From: Ruminococcus flavefaciens AE3010
Lineage (GTDB): Bacteria > Bacillota > Clostridia > Oscillospirales > Ruminococcaceae
DNA length: 64,000 nt
Reading direction: 5' to 3'
NCBI RefSeq assembly: GCF_000526795.1
Contig: NZ_JAGT01000001.1
Coordinates: 2,624,501-2,688,500, forward strand
Shown: positions 41,583 through 50,517 of the stretch, piece after piece
How positions within the stretch are numbered: position 1 is the first letter of the stretch
Layout: each line of letters begins with the position of its first letter
Translations under genes and position numbers: made by a program
Notes under the pieces: model-generated
Database searches by the model: none
What the model was told of the DNA's origin: nothing
What the model saw: only the letters and a program-made list of their open reading frames with translations

Positions 41583-42899
41583 GTGGATACTATCCGAGAG
41601 ATACTTAACAATAATTTCATTTCTATCGCAATGATAATCGGTGTAGCTATCATGATAATGGAAAACCGCAAGGAGAATCCTCACGGAACCGACCATATTG
41701 CCGTTATAATGGTGCTTCTGTCCGTTATTGTGTTCAATACCGCCATGAAGGACTGGTACATGCAATCAGCTTATGATGTTCATGAGAACTATAACGGCGA
41801 CAGCGTAAAGACGCTGATGTACCTGCGGTCGGCTATAGAGCATATACTCTTTCCCATGATAGCCTATGTGCTCATACTTCTGGTGGCTCCCGTAAAGAAA
41901 AAGTATATAATCCTGATACCCGAGATCATTCTTATTATCGCGGAGCTTGTGAATCTTATCGGTCCAAAGATAATATTCCACTACGACAAGCATCTGATCT
42001 ATGGTGATGATATACTGTTCCTGCTGCCGTATATGGTGGGTATGATGTATCTTCTGCTGCTTATCCGATATTCCATAGGATTTATCAAGGAAAAGCAGAT
42101 GAGCAAGGGCTTTACGGTCATATTCATAGTGTTCCTCACGCTCCTTGAATGTTATCTTGAAGCCACATATATAGTCGTTGACCTTATGGACGAGATAGTA
42201 GGTCTTGATATCATAATCTACTATTTCTACCTTGTAGCCATTTATCAGAGCGAGATAAAGCTGAAGCTCCAGACCAACGAGCTTGAGCTTGAGCGAAGCA
42301 AGCGTCAGCTGACTATTTCCCAGATACAGCCCCATTTCATGTACAATTCCCTTACGTCCATAATTTACCTCTGCGACAAGGATACTCAGAAGACCAAGGG
42401 TGCTCTCATAGATTTCTCGAAGTTCCTCAGAAAGAACCTTGAAGCAATGGGACAGAAGAGACTTGTTACCATAAAGGAGGAGCTGGAGCATACAAAGGTA
42501 TATCTTTCACTGGAAAAGCTCAGATTTGAGGACGAGCTTGATGTGGAGTTCGACATAAAGGACACAGACTTCACACTTCCCGTGCTGACTATACAGCCCA
42601 TAGTGGAAAACGCCGTAAAGCACGGCATAAACAGGTCGGAAAGCGGCTGCGGTACAGTGTGGATATCCACCGAGGAGACCGAGGACAGCCACAAGGTAGT
42701 TATAAAGGACAACGGAGCAGGCTTCGAGATAGAGTCTCTGAAAGACCTTGATGAAAGTCATATAGGCATTTCCAATGTACGAAAGCGACTCGCCGATGAG
42801 TGCGGCGGCGAGCTTATTATAAAAAGTGCTCCCGATGAGGGAACAGAATGCACTATAATTATTCCAAAGGAGTTAAGCGATGAAGATCCTGGCAATTGA
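41583..42899 (+). CDS. Sensor histidine kinase, LytS/YesM-like cytoplasmic core
   Basis: 438 residues. About seven N-terminal membrane helices (residues 10-220) without a large extracellular domain, a short coiled coil (about 222-245), then the phospho-acceptor region SQIQPHFMYNSLTSI with His251. The ATPase domain has TIQPIVENAVKHGI and DNGAGFE. Start is GTG 41583 after GGGAGGT. It overlaps the response regulator gene by 20 bp. The membrane part suggests sensing within the bilayer or of a small ligand. Confidence 0.9.
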   Translation: MDTIREILNNNFISIAMIIGVAIMIMENRKENPHGTDHIAVIMVLLSVIVFNTAMKDWYMQSAYDVHENYNGDSVKTLMYLRSAIEHILFPMIAYVLILLVAPVKKKYIILIPEIILIIAELVNLIGPKIIFHYDKHLIYGDDILFLLPYMVGMMYLLLLIRYSIGFIKEKQMSKGFTVIFIVFLTLLECYLEATYIVVDLMDEIVGLDIIIYYFYLVAIYQSEIKLKLQTNELELERSKRQLTISQIQPHFMYNSLTSIIYLCDKDTQKTKGALIDFSKFLRKNLEAMGQKRLVTIKEELEHTKVYLSLEKLRFEDELDVEFDIKDTDFTLPVLTIQPIVENAVKHGINRSESGCGTVWISTEETEDSHKVVIKDNGAGFEIESLKDLDESHIGISNVRKRLADECGGELIIKSAPDEGTECTIIIPKELSDEDPGN

Positions 42900-43683
42900 T
42901 GATGAACGTTATGCATTACAGCTTCTTGTTGATACCATACATAAGGTGCGTCCCGACGCAGAGGTAGTCTCGTTCCGCAGACCGTCCCAGTTTCTGGAGT
43001 ACGACAACAAGGAACCCTTTGACGCTGCATTTCTCGATATACGCATAGGAAAGATGTCAGGCATACAGGTGGCGATAGAGCTGAAAAAGCATTCGCCCAT
43101 GTGCAATATAGTATTCGTTACAAGCTATTCCGAATACGCCTTTGCCGCCATACAGATGCGTCCCAGCGGATACATAATGAAGCCCTATACCGAAGAGGAT
43201 ATACGCAACGAGTTTGAGAATTTCAGATACTCCTCACCCGCAGAGGATAAGGACAGCGGCAAGCTGAAGATACGCACATTCGGTAATTTCCGCGTTTTCG
43301 GCAAGGACGATGTGCCGCTGAAGTTTTCCCGTACTATTTCCAAGGAAATATTCGCCTATCTTATCGACCAGTGCGGATATCCCGTCACAAGCAAGGAGAT
43401 AGCTGCGGACGTGCTTGAAGTCGAGGACTTCGACAGACCTACCTCGAAAAAGGTGTCACAGTACGTTTCCGACCTGATAAAGGATATCGAAGCGGCAGGC
43501 TTCCAGAACGTCATTATCAAGCAGAACCGACAGATACAGATAAACAAGGAAGCTGTGGACTGCGACCTCTACGACCTGTTCTCGGGCGATACGGAGGCGT
43601 TCAAGTCCTACCACGGCGAGTATATGATAGACTACTCATGGGCTGAGATAAGCGACTCTGCCGAGAGGATAAAGTCACTGTAA
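42880..43683 (+). CDS. Response regulator with SARP-like winged-helix output
   Basis: 267 residues. Receiver domain 1-120 (IDDER, phospho-acceptor Asp53 in FLDIRIG, TSYSEYAFAA, KPY). The C-terminal part from about 130 (LKIRTFGNFRVFGKD...FSRTISKEIFAYLIDQCG) is the winged-helix of SARP/AfsR-like regulators, not LytTR as usual for LytS-type kinases. Overlaps the kinase gene. Targets are unknown; the divergent GH74 gene and ncRNA are neighbours. Confidence 0.88.
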   Translation: MKILAIDDERYALQLLVDTIHKVRPDAEVVSFRRPSQFLEYDNKEPFDAAFLDIRIGKMSGIQVAIELKKHSPMCNIVFVTSYSEYAFAAIQMRPSGYIMKPYTEEDIRNEFENFRYSSPAEDKDSGKLKIRTFGNFRVFGKDDVPLKFSRTISKEIFAYLIDQCGYPVTSKEIAADVLEVEDFDRPTSKKVSQYVSDLIKDIEAAGFQNVIIKQNRQIQINKEAVDCDLYDLFSGDTEAFKSYHGEYMIDYSWAEISDSAERIKSL

Positions 43684-43684
43684 C

Positions 43685-43719
43685 AAAAAGCGTGATGAAC
43701 TGTGTTCATCACGCTTTTT
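43685..43719 (+). terminator. Rho-independent terminator after the response regulator
   Basis: Stem AAAAAGCGTGATGAAC / GTTCATCACGCTTTTT. Confidence 0.92.
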
Positions 43720-43720
43720 C

Positions 43721-43748
43721 AGTGATTAGTGAGTAGAAAGTAGAGAGT
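43721..43748 (+). repeat. Heptanucleotide tandem array 9
   Basis: Units AGTGATT, AGTGAGT, AGAAAGT, AGAGAGT, then AGT and the GTAGGGG tag. Close copy of the array at 7644. Confidence 0.82.
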
Positions 43749-43751
43749 AGT

Positions 43752-43820
43752 GTAGGGGCGCCCTTTGGGCGCCCGCGAGTTTCGATGATATTAGAACGGG
43801 CGCCGAAACGGCGCCCCTAC
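43752..43820. repeat. Pair of facing tagged palindromes
   Basis: GTAGGGG with CGCCC TTT GGGCG (43752-43777), the spacer TTTCGATGATATTA, then reverse GGGCGCC GAAA CGGCGCCCCTAC (43796-43820). The same spacer and facing layout recur at 30748-30816. Confidence 0.82.
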
Positions 43821-43823
43821 ATG

Positions 43824-43858
43824 GCTAACAGCTAAAGGCTAATGGCTAATGGCTGAAA
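43824..43858 (+). repeat. Heptanucleotide tandem array 10
   Basis: Units GCTAACA, GCTAAAG, GCTAATG, GCTAATG, GCTGAAA. Confidence 0.82.
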
Positions 43859-43889
43859 AATCCCGAAAGCGATCGCTTTCGGGATTTTT
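43856..43889. terminator. Bidirectional terminator at the glmU 3' end
   Basis: Stem AAATCCCGAAAGCG / CGCTTTCGGGATTT flanked by A and T runs. Confidence 0.88.
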
Positions 43890-43891
43890 AC

Positions 43892-45268
43892 TCACTTAGA
43901 AAGCTTGCTCTTGAGCTTGCGGAGAGTATAGCCCTCATTTATCTTCATGACGCCTCTGTCGATAGCCAGTGCATAGTCGGGAACGTCCCTTGTTACGGTG
44001 GTTCCTGCGGCGGTGTATACTGCCTTGCCCAGCTTTACGGGGGCGATCAGGTTGGTGTTGCAGCCTACGAAACAGTTATCTCCGATAATGCAGCGGCTCT
44101 TCTCGATACCGTCGTAGTTTACGGTAACTGTTCCGCAGCCGATATTTACACGCTTTCCGATGTCGCTGTCGCCTACGTATGCAAGATGTGCGATAGCGGT
44201 CTTTTCACCGATCACGGAGTTCTTTATCTCAACGAAGTCGCCAATCTTAGCGCCCGAGCGGATAACGCTGTCGGGACGGATATGTACGTAGGGTCCTATC
44301 TTTACGCCTGATTCAATTTCAGCTTCATATGCCTGTACGGTGTGGAGATTTACGTCGTCGCCAAGCTTGCAGTTCTCAACTACTGTGTTGGGACCTATCT
44401 TGCAGTTAGCGCCGATAGTTGTATTCTTGCGGATTATTGTATTGGGGAGTATCTCCGTGCCTGCGCCGATAGTGACGCCGCGCTCGATGACTACGCCGTC
44501 TGTGCAGGTGAATTCAACGCCGTTTGCAAGGTGCTTCTCGATAACTGCCATACGTGCGTAGGTGTTGAGCTCCAGTAAATCCTTGCGGTCGTTGGCACCC
44601 TTGATGATGTCAGCGTTGTCGGACTTGTAAGCGCCTGCGTTCTTGCCCTCGGAAATAGCAATGGAAATAGTATCTGTAAGGTAGTATTCGCCCTGAACGT
44701 TGTCATTTTTGAGCTTGCCCAGCAGGTCTGCAAGGTCGGCTGTCCTGAACCAGTATGCGCCTGAGTTTACTTCCTTGATAGCTCTCTGCTCCTCGGTTGC
44801 GTCCTTCTGCTCAACAATGCCGCTGATACCGTTTTCAGTGCGGATTATCCTGCCGTAGCCGAAGGGCTGGTCAAGCTCCGCGGTGATAACGGTAACTGCG
44901 TTGTTCTGCTTCTCGTGCATTTCAAGGGAGCTGCGGATAGTCTCGGCGTCGATGAAAGGAGCGTCACCGCAGAGTACCAGAGTATTGCCGCTCTTGTCGT
45001 TTTCAAGGAATGGGATAGCCTGCTGTACAGCATGACCTGTGCCGAGACGCTCAGCCTGTAATACTGTGGTGTACTTGCCGCCGAGATACTCGTCTATCAT
45101 CTCGCCCTTGAAGCCCTTTACCACGCAGATGTCATTTACTTCTGCTTCCTCGCAGGCTGATATTACCCAGCGGAGCATAGGCTCGCCGAGAACCTTGAAA
45201 AGAGGCTTGGGCATATCCGCTTTCATGCGCTTGCCCTGTCCGCCTGCTAAAATTACTGCTTTGTTCAT
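43892..45268 (-). CDS. glmU: Bifunctional UDP-GlcNAc pyrophosphorylase/glucosamine-1-P acetyltransferase
   Basis: Makes UDP-GlcNAc for peptidoglycan in two steps. 458 residues from ATG 45268 with AGGAGG upstream; the frame runs further to 45307 into the neighbouring lipoprotein gene but lacks a site there. N-terminal uridyltransferase begins VILAGGQGKRM; the C-terminal left-handed beta-helix hexapeptide repeats start near residue 255 and carry the acetyltransferase site (KSRCIIGDNCFVGCNTNL). Complete length for the family. Confidence 0.95.
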   Translation of the reverse strand: MNKAVILAGGQGKRMKADMPKPLFKVLGEPMLRWVISACEEAEVNDICVVKGFKGEMIDEYLGGKYTTVLQAERLGTGHAVQQAIPFLENDKSGNTLVLCGDAPFIDAETIRSSLEMHEKQNNAVTVITAELDQPFGYGRIIRTENGISGIVEQKDATEEQRAIKEVNSGAYWFRTADLADLLGKLKNDNVQGEYYLTDTISIAISEGKNAGAYKSDNADIIKGANDRKDLLELNTYARMAVIEKHLANGVEFTCTDGVVIERGVTIGAGTEILPNTIIRKNTTIGANCKIGPNTVVENCKLGDDVNLHTVQAYEAEIESGVKIGPYVHIRPDSVIRSGAKIGDFVEIKNSVIGEKTAIAHLAYVGDSDIGKRVNIGCGTVTVNYDGIEKSRCIIGDNCFVGCNTNLIAPVKLGKAVYTAAGTTVTRDVPDYALAIDRGVMKINEGYTLRKLKSKLSK

Positions 45269-45296
45269 ATCATTTTCCTCCTGTATTTTATGATCC

Positions 45297-45899
45297 TCAG
45301 TCTGCAAGTCCTTCGAGCTTGCTTGCTGTTGTATTTATTACCTTGTACCCCTCGTCGCCCATGTCCACGATAACATAGGTGGCCGTGTAGTCCTGTGAGT
45401 CATCACCGCTTTCAAGGGCAACGGTAAAGGTTATCTCGCGTCCGTTTACGACGGTGTAATCCATTTTCGGAAGTCCGCTTATGACATTGGCGTATTTCTC
45501 ATAGAATGCCTCTGCGTCTTTCAGCTGAGATTCGGAGAGGGGGACGCATTTATCGGTGCGGAAATCGCCTGTTTTTGCGCCTGTGTCCATTTCCATGCCG
45601 TCAAACAGCTTTTCGCGGGCTATATCTTCCGTGGTAAAGGACTTCAAGGCTATGTCTTTGGGAAACATGAGCTTTGCGGCAGACAGAGCACTGTGCTCGT
45701 CGACCACGGTTTTTATGTAGCTTTTTGCGGTGTCCTCAGCGATTTTGTCGAATACTGCGGGATCCTCTGTAGTCGGTTCCGCTGTTGTTTCGATCGGTGT
45801 CTGCTCAATGGACGGTGTAGGATCGGGCTGGCTTTCTGTGCAGGAAGACAGTGAAAGGGCAAGCATGCTGCCAAGAATAAGTGCTGAAAATTTTTTCAT
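45297..45899 (-). CDS. Lipoprotein, unknown function
   Basis: 200 residues. Signal peptide MKKFSALILGSMLALSLSSC with lipobox, then a Thr/Pro/Glu linker and a domain of about 150 residues without recognised motif. The first 60 bp are virtually identical to those of the next gene upstream, although the mature proteins are unrelated. Lies directly upstream of glmU in the same direction. Confidence 0.7.
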   Translation of the reverse strand: MKKFSALILGSMLALSLSSCTESQPDPTPSIEQTPIETTAEPTTEDPAVFDKIAEDTAKSYIKTVVDEHSALSAAKLMFPKDIALKSFTTEDIAREKLFDGMEMDTGAKTGDFRTDKCVPLSESQLKDAEAFYEKYANVISGLPKMDYTVVNGREITFTVALESGDDSQDYTATYVIVDMGDEGYKVINTTASKLEGLAD

Positions 45900-45921
45900 G
45901 TTACTGTTTTCTCCTTTGTAT

Positions 45922-47046
45922 TTATGCTTCGGGTGGAAAATTCTGCTTTATGTAGTCTTTCAGCATATCTGCCAGATAATTGTTATGATAGCAGTCCTCA
46001 TATATTTTCAGCTCCGCATTTACGCTGTGAGATATAAGTCTTTCGTACAGATCCTTTGCTTCCTCGGGGATAAGTTTGAGGTCGCCGGCGTCTTTAAGGT
46101 CGTTATAGGCTTCTCTGCCGCCTGCGCATATGAACACGTTTTTATCCATAGTTTCGTTGCGGTCGAAGTAGTCGAACTCCCTCTGATAAGCGTAGGGGTC
46201 TTCGATACTGCTGTTATCGTAATACTCTGAGTCGGGATAGAAGTATATGAAGAACGAAGGACTTCCGATTATGTAGTCCTTAAATGGCTGATATTCGTAC
46301 TTGTCGGAATTGCAGAGAGCGTAGTGCGAGAAAAGACCGCCGAATGAATGTCCGAAGAATACGGAGCGTGATTCGTCTATCTTGTAATTGAGGGAGATAG
46401 TTTTCATAAGATCATCGGTTATGAAATCGAGGAATTCTTTCTCCTGCAAAACAAATTTATTGAAGCGCTCCTCTTCCTCACGGGTATCATAATCGTAACC
46501 GAGAGTTACAAATATAACGGGAGAAGCTTCGCCCTCGTCGATGAGTTTCCATAGGTCGGGAACTTTTTTGAGGTGATATGCCGAGTCAGTAATGAATACC
46601 ACGGGGTACTCCTTGTTTTTGTCGTAGTTGGGCGGAAGTGTTATATGCACAAGGAACTGCTGGTCCAGCTGTTCGTCGTATATGGTCAGCTCGCGGAAAT
46701 TGTCCTTAGTCTTCTTTAGCTTGGATTTGTCCGAGTCGTAGAGGTAATAGGAGTTAAGTCCGCATTTGCCGATAGTGAAAGCCTTGTCGGGGTCAAGGAG
46801 GGTGAATTCGCGGAAGCTTGACCGCTCCTTTTCCTTGTCGGTCATATTGTCCGAGCAGATAAGCCCGTCATAGTATTCAACTGTGGGCTTGGTCGCCTTT
46901 TCCGTTGTGGGTTCAGTCACGGCTTCTGTTGTGGTCTCTGCTGTTGTGACCTCAGCAGAGGACAGGGGAGTATCATTGTTGTCCGTACAGGAAGCCAGTG
47001 AAAGGGCAAGCATGCTGCCAAGAATAAGTGCTGAAAATTTTTTCAT
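45922..47046 (-). CDS. Esterase-like alpha/beta-hydrolase lipoprotein
   Basis: 374 residues. The signal MKKFSALILGSMLALSLASC is shared with the neighbouring lipoprotein. A Thr/Glu linker then leads to an esterase D/feruloyl-esterase-like domain with nucleophile Ser in FFGHSFGGLFSHYAL (near residue 225), YPVVFITDSAYHLKK near 140 and the C-terminal His in EDCYHNN. Surface-anchored, so it could remove acyl groups from plant polymers or a siderophore; the substrate is not visible. Confidence 0.8.
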   Translation of the reverse strand: MKKFSALILGSMLALSLASCTDNNDTPLSSAEVTTAETTTEAVTEPTTEKATKPTVEYYDGLICSDNMTDKEKERSSFREFTLLDPDKAFTIGKCGLNSYYLYDSDKSKLKKTKDNFRELTIYDEQLDQQFLVHITLPPNYDKNKEYPVVFITDSAYHLKKVPDLWKLIDEGEASPVIFVTLGYDYDTREEEERFNKFVLQEKEFLDFITDDLMKTISLNYKIDESRSVFFGHSFGGLFSHYALCNSDKYEYQPFKDYIIGSPSFFIYFYPDSEYYDNSSIEDPYAYQREFDYFDRNETMDKNVFICAGGREAYNDLKDAGDLKLIPEEAKDLYERLISHSVNAELKIYEDCYHNNYLADMLKDYIKQNFPPEA

Positions 47047-47214
47047 GTTTTGTTCTCCTTATAATATACGTTATATTATTAATTTTACATACTTTAACTT
47101 TAAATGCAAGCCTTTTTTGCAGAAAACCAACTTCTTTGTTGATTTTTGTACAAAGTGCAGCGTTTTAAACGGCTATTTTTTGTCATCACATATATGGTAT
47201 TTTTTTCTAAGATG

Positions 47215-47223
47215 TGTTATAAT
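47215..47223 (+). promoter_or_regulatory. Extended -10 promoter for ppdK
   Basis: TGTTATAAT with no good -35; extended -10 type, about 70 bp before the start. Confidence 0.6.
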
Positions 47224-47292
47224 ATGTATAACTCGGATATTGTACCCTTTGGGGGAAGTATTCGGTAATGTTAAAAATGGAGGTATACACCA

Positions 47293-49917
47293 ATGGCAAA
47301 TAAGTATTGTTACCTTTTCTCTGAGGGTAATGCCAACATGAGAGAGCTTCTCGGCGGCAAGGGCGCAAACCTGGCTGAGATGACAAACATCGGTCTCCCT
47401 GTTCCTCAGGGCTTCACAATCACAACAGAGGCTTGTACTCAGTACTACGAGGACGGCGGAATCTCTGATGAGATCATGGCTGAGATCAACGAGTATATCG
47501 TTAAAATGGAAGGAATCACAGGCAAGAAGTTCGGCGATAAGGAGAATCCTCTCCTCGTTTCCGTTCGTTCAGGTGCAAGAGCATCAATGCCCGGTATGAT
47601 GGATACAATCCTTAACCTCGGTCTCAATGAGACAGTTGTTAACACAATCGCTGAAAAGTCAAATAACCCAAGATGGGCTTGGGACTGCTACAGAAGATTC
47701 ATCCAGATGTATTCTGACGTAGTTATGGAAGTTGGTAAGAAGTACTTTGAAGAGCTTATCGACGAGATGAAGGCTAAGAAGGGCGTTACACAGGACGTAG
47801 AGCTCAACGCTGACGACCTCAAGGAGCTCGCTGGCCAGTTCAAGGCTGAGTACAAGGCTAAGATCGGCACAGACTTCCCTGACGATCCCAAGGAGCAGCT
47901 CATCGGCGCTATCAAGGCTGTATTCCGTTCATGGGACAACCCAAGAGCTAACGTATACAGAAGAGATAACGATATCCCATTCTCTTGGGGTACTGCTGTA
48001 AACGTACAGTCAATGGCATTCGGTAACATGGGCGACGACTGCGGTACAGGTGTTGCATTTACTCGTGACCCTGCTACAGGTGAGAAGAAGCTCATGGGTG
48101 AGTTCCTCACAAACGCACAGGGCGAGGACGTTGTTGCAGGCGTTCGTACTCCTATGCCTATCCAGCAGATGGCTGAGACATTCCCTGAGGCTTTCGCTCA
48201 GTTCAAGGAAGTTTGCCAGACTCTCGAAAATCACTATCACGATATGCAGGATATGGAGTTCACTGTTGAGAACAAGAAGCTCTATATGCTCCAGACAAGA
48301 AACGGTAAGAGAACTGCACAGGCTGCTCTCAAGATCGCTTGCGACCTCGTTGATGAGGGCATGAAGACAGAGCAGGAAGCTGTTGCAATGATCGACCCAA
48401 GAAACCTCGATACACTTCTCCACCCACAGTTCGATACAAAGGCTCTCAAGGCTGCTACTCCTATCGGCAAGGGTCTCGGTGCTTCACCCGGAGCTGCTTG
48501 CGGTAAGATCGTATTCACAGCTGACGACGCTGTAGAGTGGGCTGCTAAGGGCGAGAAGGTCGTTCTTGTACGTCTTGAGACATCACCTGAGGACATCACA
48601 GGTATGAAGGCTGCACAGGGTATCCTTACAGTTCGTGGTGGTATGACATCACACGCTGCTGTTGTTGCTCGTGGTATGGGTGAGTGCTGCGTTTCAGGCT
48701 GCGGCGACATCAAGATGGACGAAGCTAACAAGAAGTTCGAGCTCGGCGGCAAGACTTTCAAGGAAGGCGACTACATCTCTATCGACGGTACAACAGGTAA
48801 CATCTACGACGGTATCATCGCTACAGTTGATGCTCAGATCGCTGGTGAGTTCGGTAGAATCATGGCTTGGGCTGATAAGTACAGAACTCTCAAGGTTCGT
48901 ACAAACGCTGATACTCCTGCTGACGCTAAGAAGGCAAGAGAGCTCGGCGCTGAGGGTATCGGTCTCTGCCGTACAGAGCACATGTTCTTCGAGGCAGACA
49001 GAATCGCTGCTTTCCGTGAGATGATCTGCTCAGATACAGTTGAGGGTAGAGAAGCTGCTCTCGCTAAGATCGAGCCAATGCAGCAGAGCGACTTCGAGGC
49101 TCTCTATGAGGCTCTCGAGGGCAACCCTGTTACTATCCGTTTCCTGGATCCACCTCTCCACGAATTCGTTCCTACTGAGGAAGATGATATCGCTGCTCTC
49201 GCTAAGGCTCAGGGCAAGTCAGTTGCTGACATCAAGAACATCATCGCTTCACTCCACGAGTTCAACCCAATGATGGGTCACAGAGGCTGCCGTCTTGCTG
49301 TAACATATCCTGAGATCGCTGCTATGCAGACAAAGGCTGTTATCAAGGCTGCTATCAATGTTAAGAAGAATCACCCAGACTGGAACGTTAAGCCTGAGAT
49401 CATGATCCCACTCGTTGGCGATGTTAAGGAGCTCAAGTACGTTAAGAAGGTCGTTGTTGAGACTGCTGACGCTGTTATCGCTGAGGCTGGTGCTAACCTT
49501 GAGTACGAAGTTGGTACAATGATCGAGATCCCAAGAGCTGCTCTTACAGCTGACGAGATCGCTGCTAACGCTGACTTCTTCTGCTTCGGTACTAATGACC
49601 TTACACAGATGACATACGGCTTCTCACGTGACGACGCCGGCAAGTTCCTCGGCGCTTACTACGACAAGAAGATCTTCGAGAACGATCCTTTCGCTAAGCT
49701 CGATCAGGCTGGCGTTGGTAAGCTCATGGAAATGGCTATCAAGCTCGGTAAGCCTGTTAATCCTAAGCTCCACTGCGGTATCTGCGGTGAGCACGGCGGT
49801 GATCCTACATCTGTTGAGTTCTGCCACAAGATCGGTCTCGACTATGTATCTTGCTCACCTTTCCGTGTTCCAATCGCTCGTCTGGCTGCTGCTCAGGCTG
49901 CTATCGCTTCTAAGTAG
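47293..49917 (+). CDS. ppdK: Pyruvate, phosphate dikinase
   Basis: Interconverts PEP, AMP and PPi with pyruvate, ATP and Pi; glycolytic in many cellulolytic clostridia. 874 residues, full length. N-terminal nucleotide-binding domain (GGKGANLAEMTNIGLPVPQG), central swivelling domain with phospho-His454 in GGMTSHAAVVARGMG, C-terminal PEP/pyruvate barrel with GLCRTEHMFFE and CGICGEHGGDP. GGAGG upstream. Codon use is extremely restricted (GCT, GTT, CTC), as for a top-abundance protein. Confidence 0.97.
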   Translation: MANKYCYLFSEGNANMRELLGGKGANLAEMTNIGLPVPQGFTITTEACTQYYEDGGISDEIMAEINEYIVKMEGITGKKFGDKENPLLVSVRSGARASMPGMMDTILNLGLNETVVNTIAEKSNNPRWAWDCYRRFIQMYSDVVMEVGKKYFEELIDEMKAKKGVTQDVELNADDLKELAGQFKAEYKAKIGTDFPDDPKEQLIGAIKAVFRSWDNPRANVYRRDNDIPFSWGTAVNVQSMAFGNMGDDCGTGVAFTRDPATGEKKLMGEFLTNAQGEDVVAGVRTPMPIQQMAETFPEAFAQFKEVCQTLENHYHDMQDMEFTVENKKLYMLQTRNGKRTAQAALKIACDLVDEGMKTEQEAVAMIDPRNLDTLLHPQFDTKALKAATPIGKGLGASPGAACGKIVFTADDAVEWAAKGEKVVLVRLETSPEDITGMKAAQGILTVRGGMTSHAAVVARGMGECCVSGCGDIKMDEANKKFELGGKTFKEGDYISIDGTTGNIYDGIIATVDAQIAGEFGRIMAWADKYRTLKVRTNADTPADAKKARELGAEGIGLCRTEHMFFEADRIAAFREMICSDTVEGREAALAKIEPMQQSDFEALYEALEGNPVTIRFLDPPLHEFVPTEEDDIAALAKAQGKSVADIKNIIASLHEFNPMMGHRGCRLAVTYPEIAAMQTKAVIKAAINVKKNHPDWNVKPEIMIPLVGDVKELKYVKKVVVETADAVIAEAGANLEYEVGTMIEIPRAALTADEIAANADFFCFGTNDLTQMTYGFSRDDAGKFLGAYYDKKIFENDPFAKLDQAGVGKLMEMAIKLGKPVNPKLHCGICGEHGGDPTSVEFCHKIGLDYVSCSPFRVPIARLAAAQAAIASK

Positions 49918-50056
49918 TAGTTCTAAAGTCACGATTTCATGGGAGTTTCCGATAACCTTTGAAATGGCGAAAGCCTATAAAAAGGCTCATGGAAGCTATT
50001 TACGGAAAAATCAGTGGCGAGATATCAAAATGGTGTTCTGTCTTGAAGTAGGATAA
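49918..50056 (+). other. Short coding-like remnant after ppdK
   Basis: A frame ending at TAA 50054-50056 reads WEFPITFEMAKAYKKAHG and WRDIKMVFCLEVG without its own start or ribosome binding site. It may be a gene scrap. No other gene is seen in 49918-50161. Confidence 0.3.
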
Positions 50057-50083
50057 ACACTGAAAAAATAATTAAAGCCTCGT

Positions 50084-50126
50084 ATCTGCGGTGTTCAATA
50101 CACTGCTGGTACGGGGCTTTTTTTGT
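50084..50126 (+). terminator. Terminator downstream of ppdK
   Basis: Stem AAAGCCTCGTA / TACGGGGCTTT (one G-T pair) followed by a T-run. Confidence 0.8.
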
Positions 50127-50161
50127 TGTTATGATAAAAAACGAAAGGAAGATATCAAGTT

Positions 50162-50389
50162 ATGCTCACCACAATAAGATGCAGAAGTTCTCCCATATCA
50201 CAAAATTCAGGAGTTGTCAATACTTTTCCTGAAATTTCTTTTGAGGGATACAATGCACAAAACAAGGAGTTTGTCAAGAGGTTTTTTGAAAAATATTTTT
50301 GTCTCCCCCAAGCACAAAATGAATCAGTTGTCAATAGTATTTTGAAAATTTCTTTTGATTTTTCAAAAATAGAAGCTGGTGGCAGCTGA
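50162..50389 (+). CDS. Small protein with three 19-residue repeats
   Basis: 75 residues, with GAAAGGAAG 10 bp before ATG 50162. Three units 57 bp apart (50199, 50256, 50313) code for QNSGVVNTFPEISFE, QNKEFVKRFFEKYFC and QNESVVNSILKISFD, diverged in DNA but constant in length. Its stop overlaps the start of the truncated replication-protein fragment. No family recognised. Confidence 0.5.
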   Translation: MLTTIRCRSSPISQNSGVVNTFPEISFEGYNAQNKEFVKRFFEKYFCLPQAQNESVVNSILKISFDFSKIEAGGS

Positions 50390-50517
50390 TGGCGTACTGT
50401 AAAGTCGAGCTAAAATGTGGTTTTACCGTAATATCCAATGAATTGATGAGAGACAAAAGACTCTCCCTGAAAGCAAAAGGACTTCAGGCTCTGATCCTTT
50501 CACTTCCTCCCGACTGG
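50389..50517 (+). pseudogene. Truncated N-terminus of a mobile-element replication/HTH protein
   Basis: MAYCKVELKCGFTVISNELM and RDKRLSLKAKGLQALILSLP match the start of helix-turn-helix replication proteins from clostridial conjugative elements. After PPDWD (about 50518) the frame stays open to 51066 but runs antisense to another gene fragment, so true coding ends here. A junction left by deletion or recombination. Confidence 0.65.

Noticed and set aside
41347-41634. Plus-strand frame before the sensor kinase
   Set aside because: It spans the ncRNA promoter and the kinase promoter and has no start signal; low-complexity Phe/Lys content reflects AT-rich DNA.
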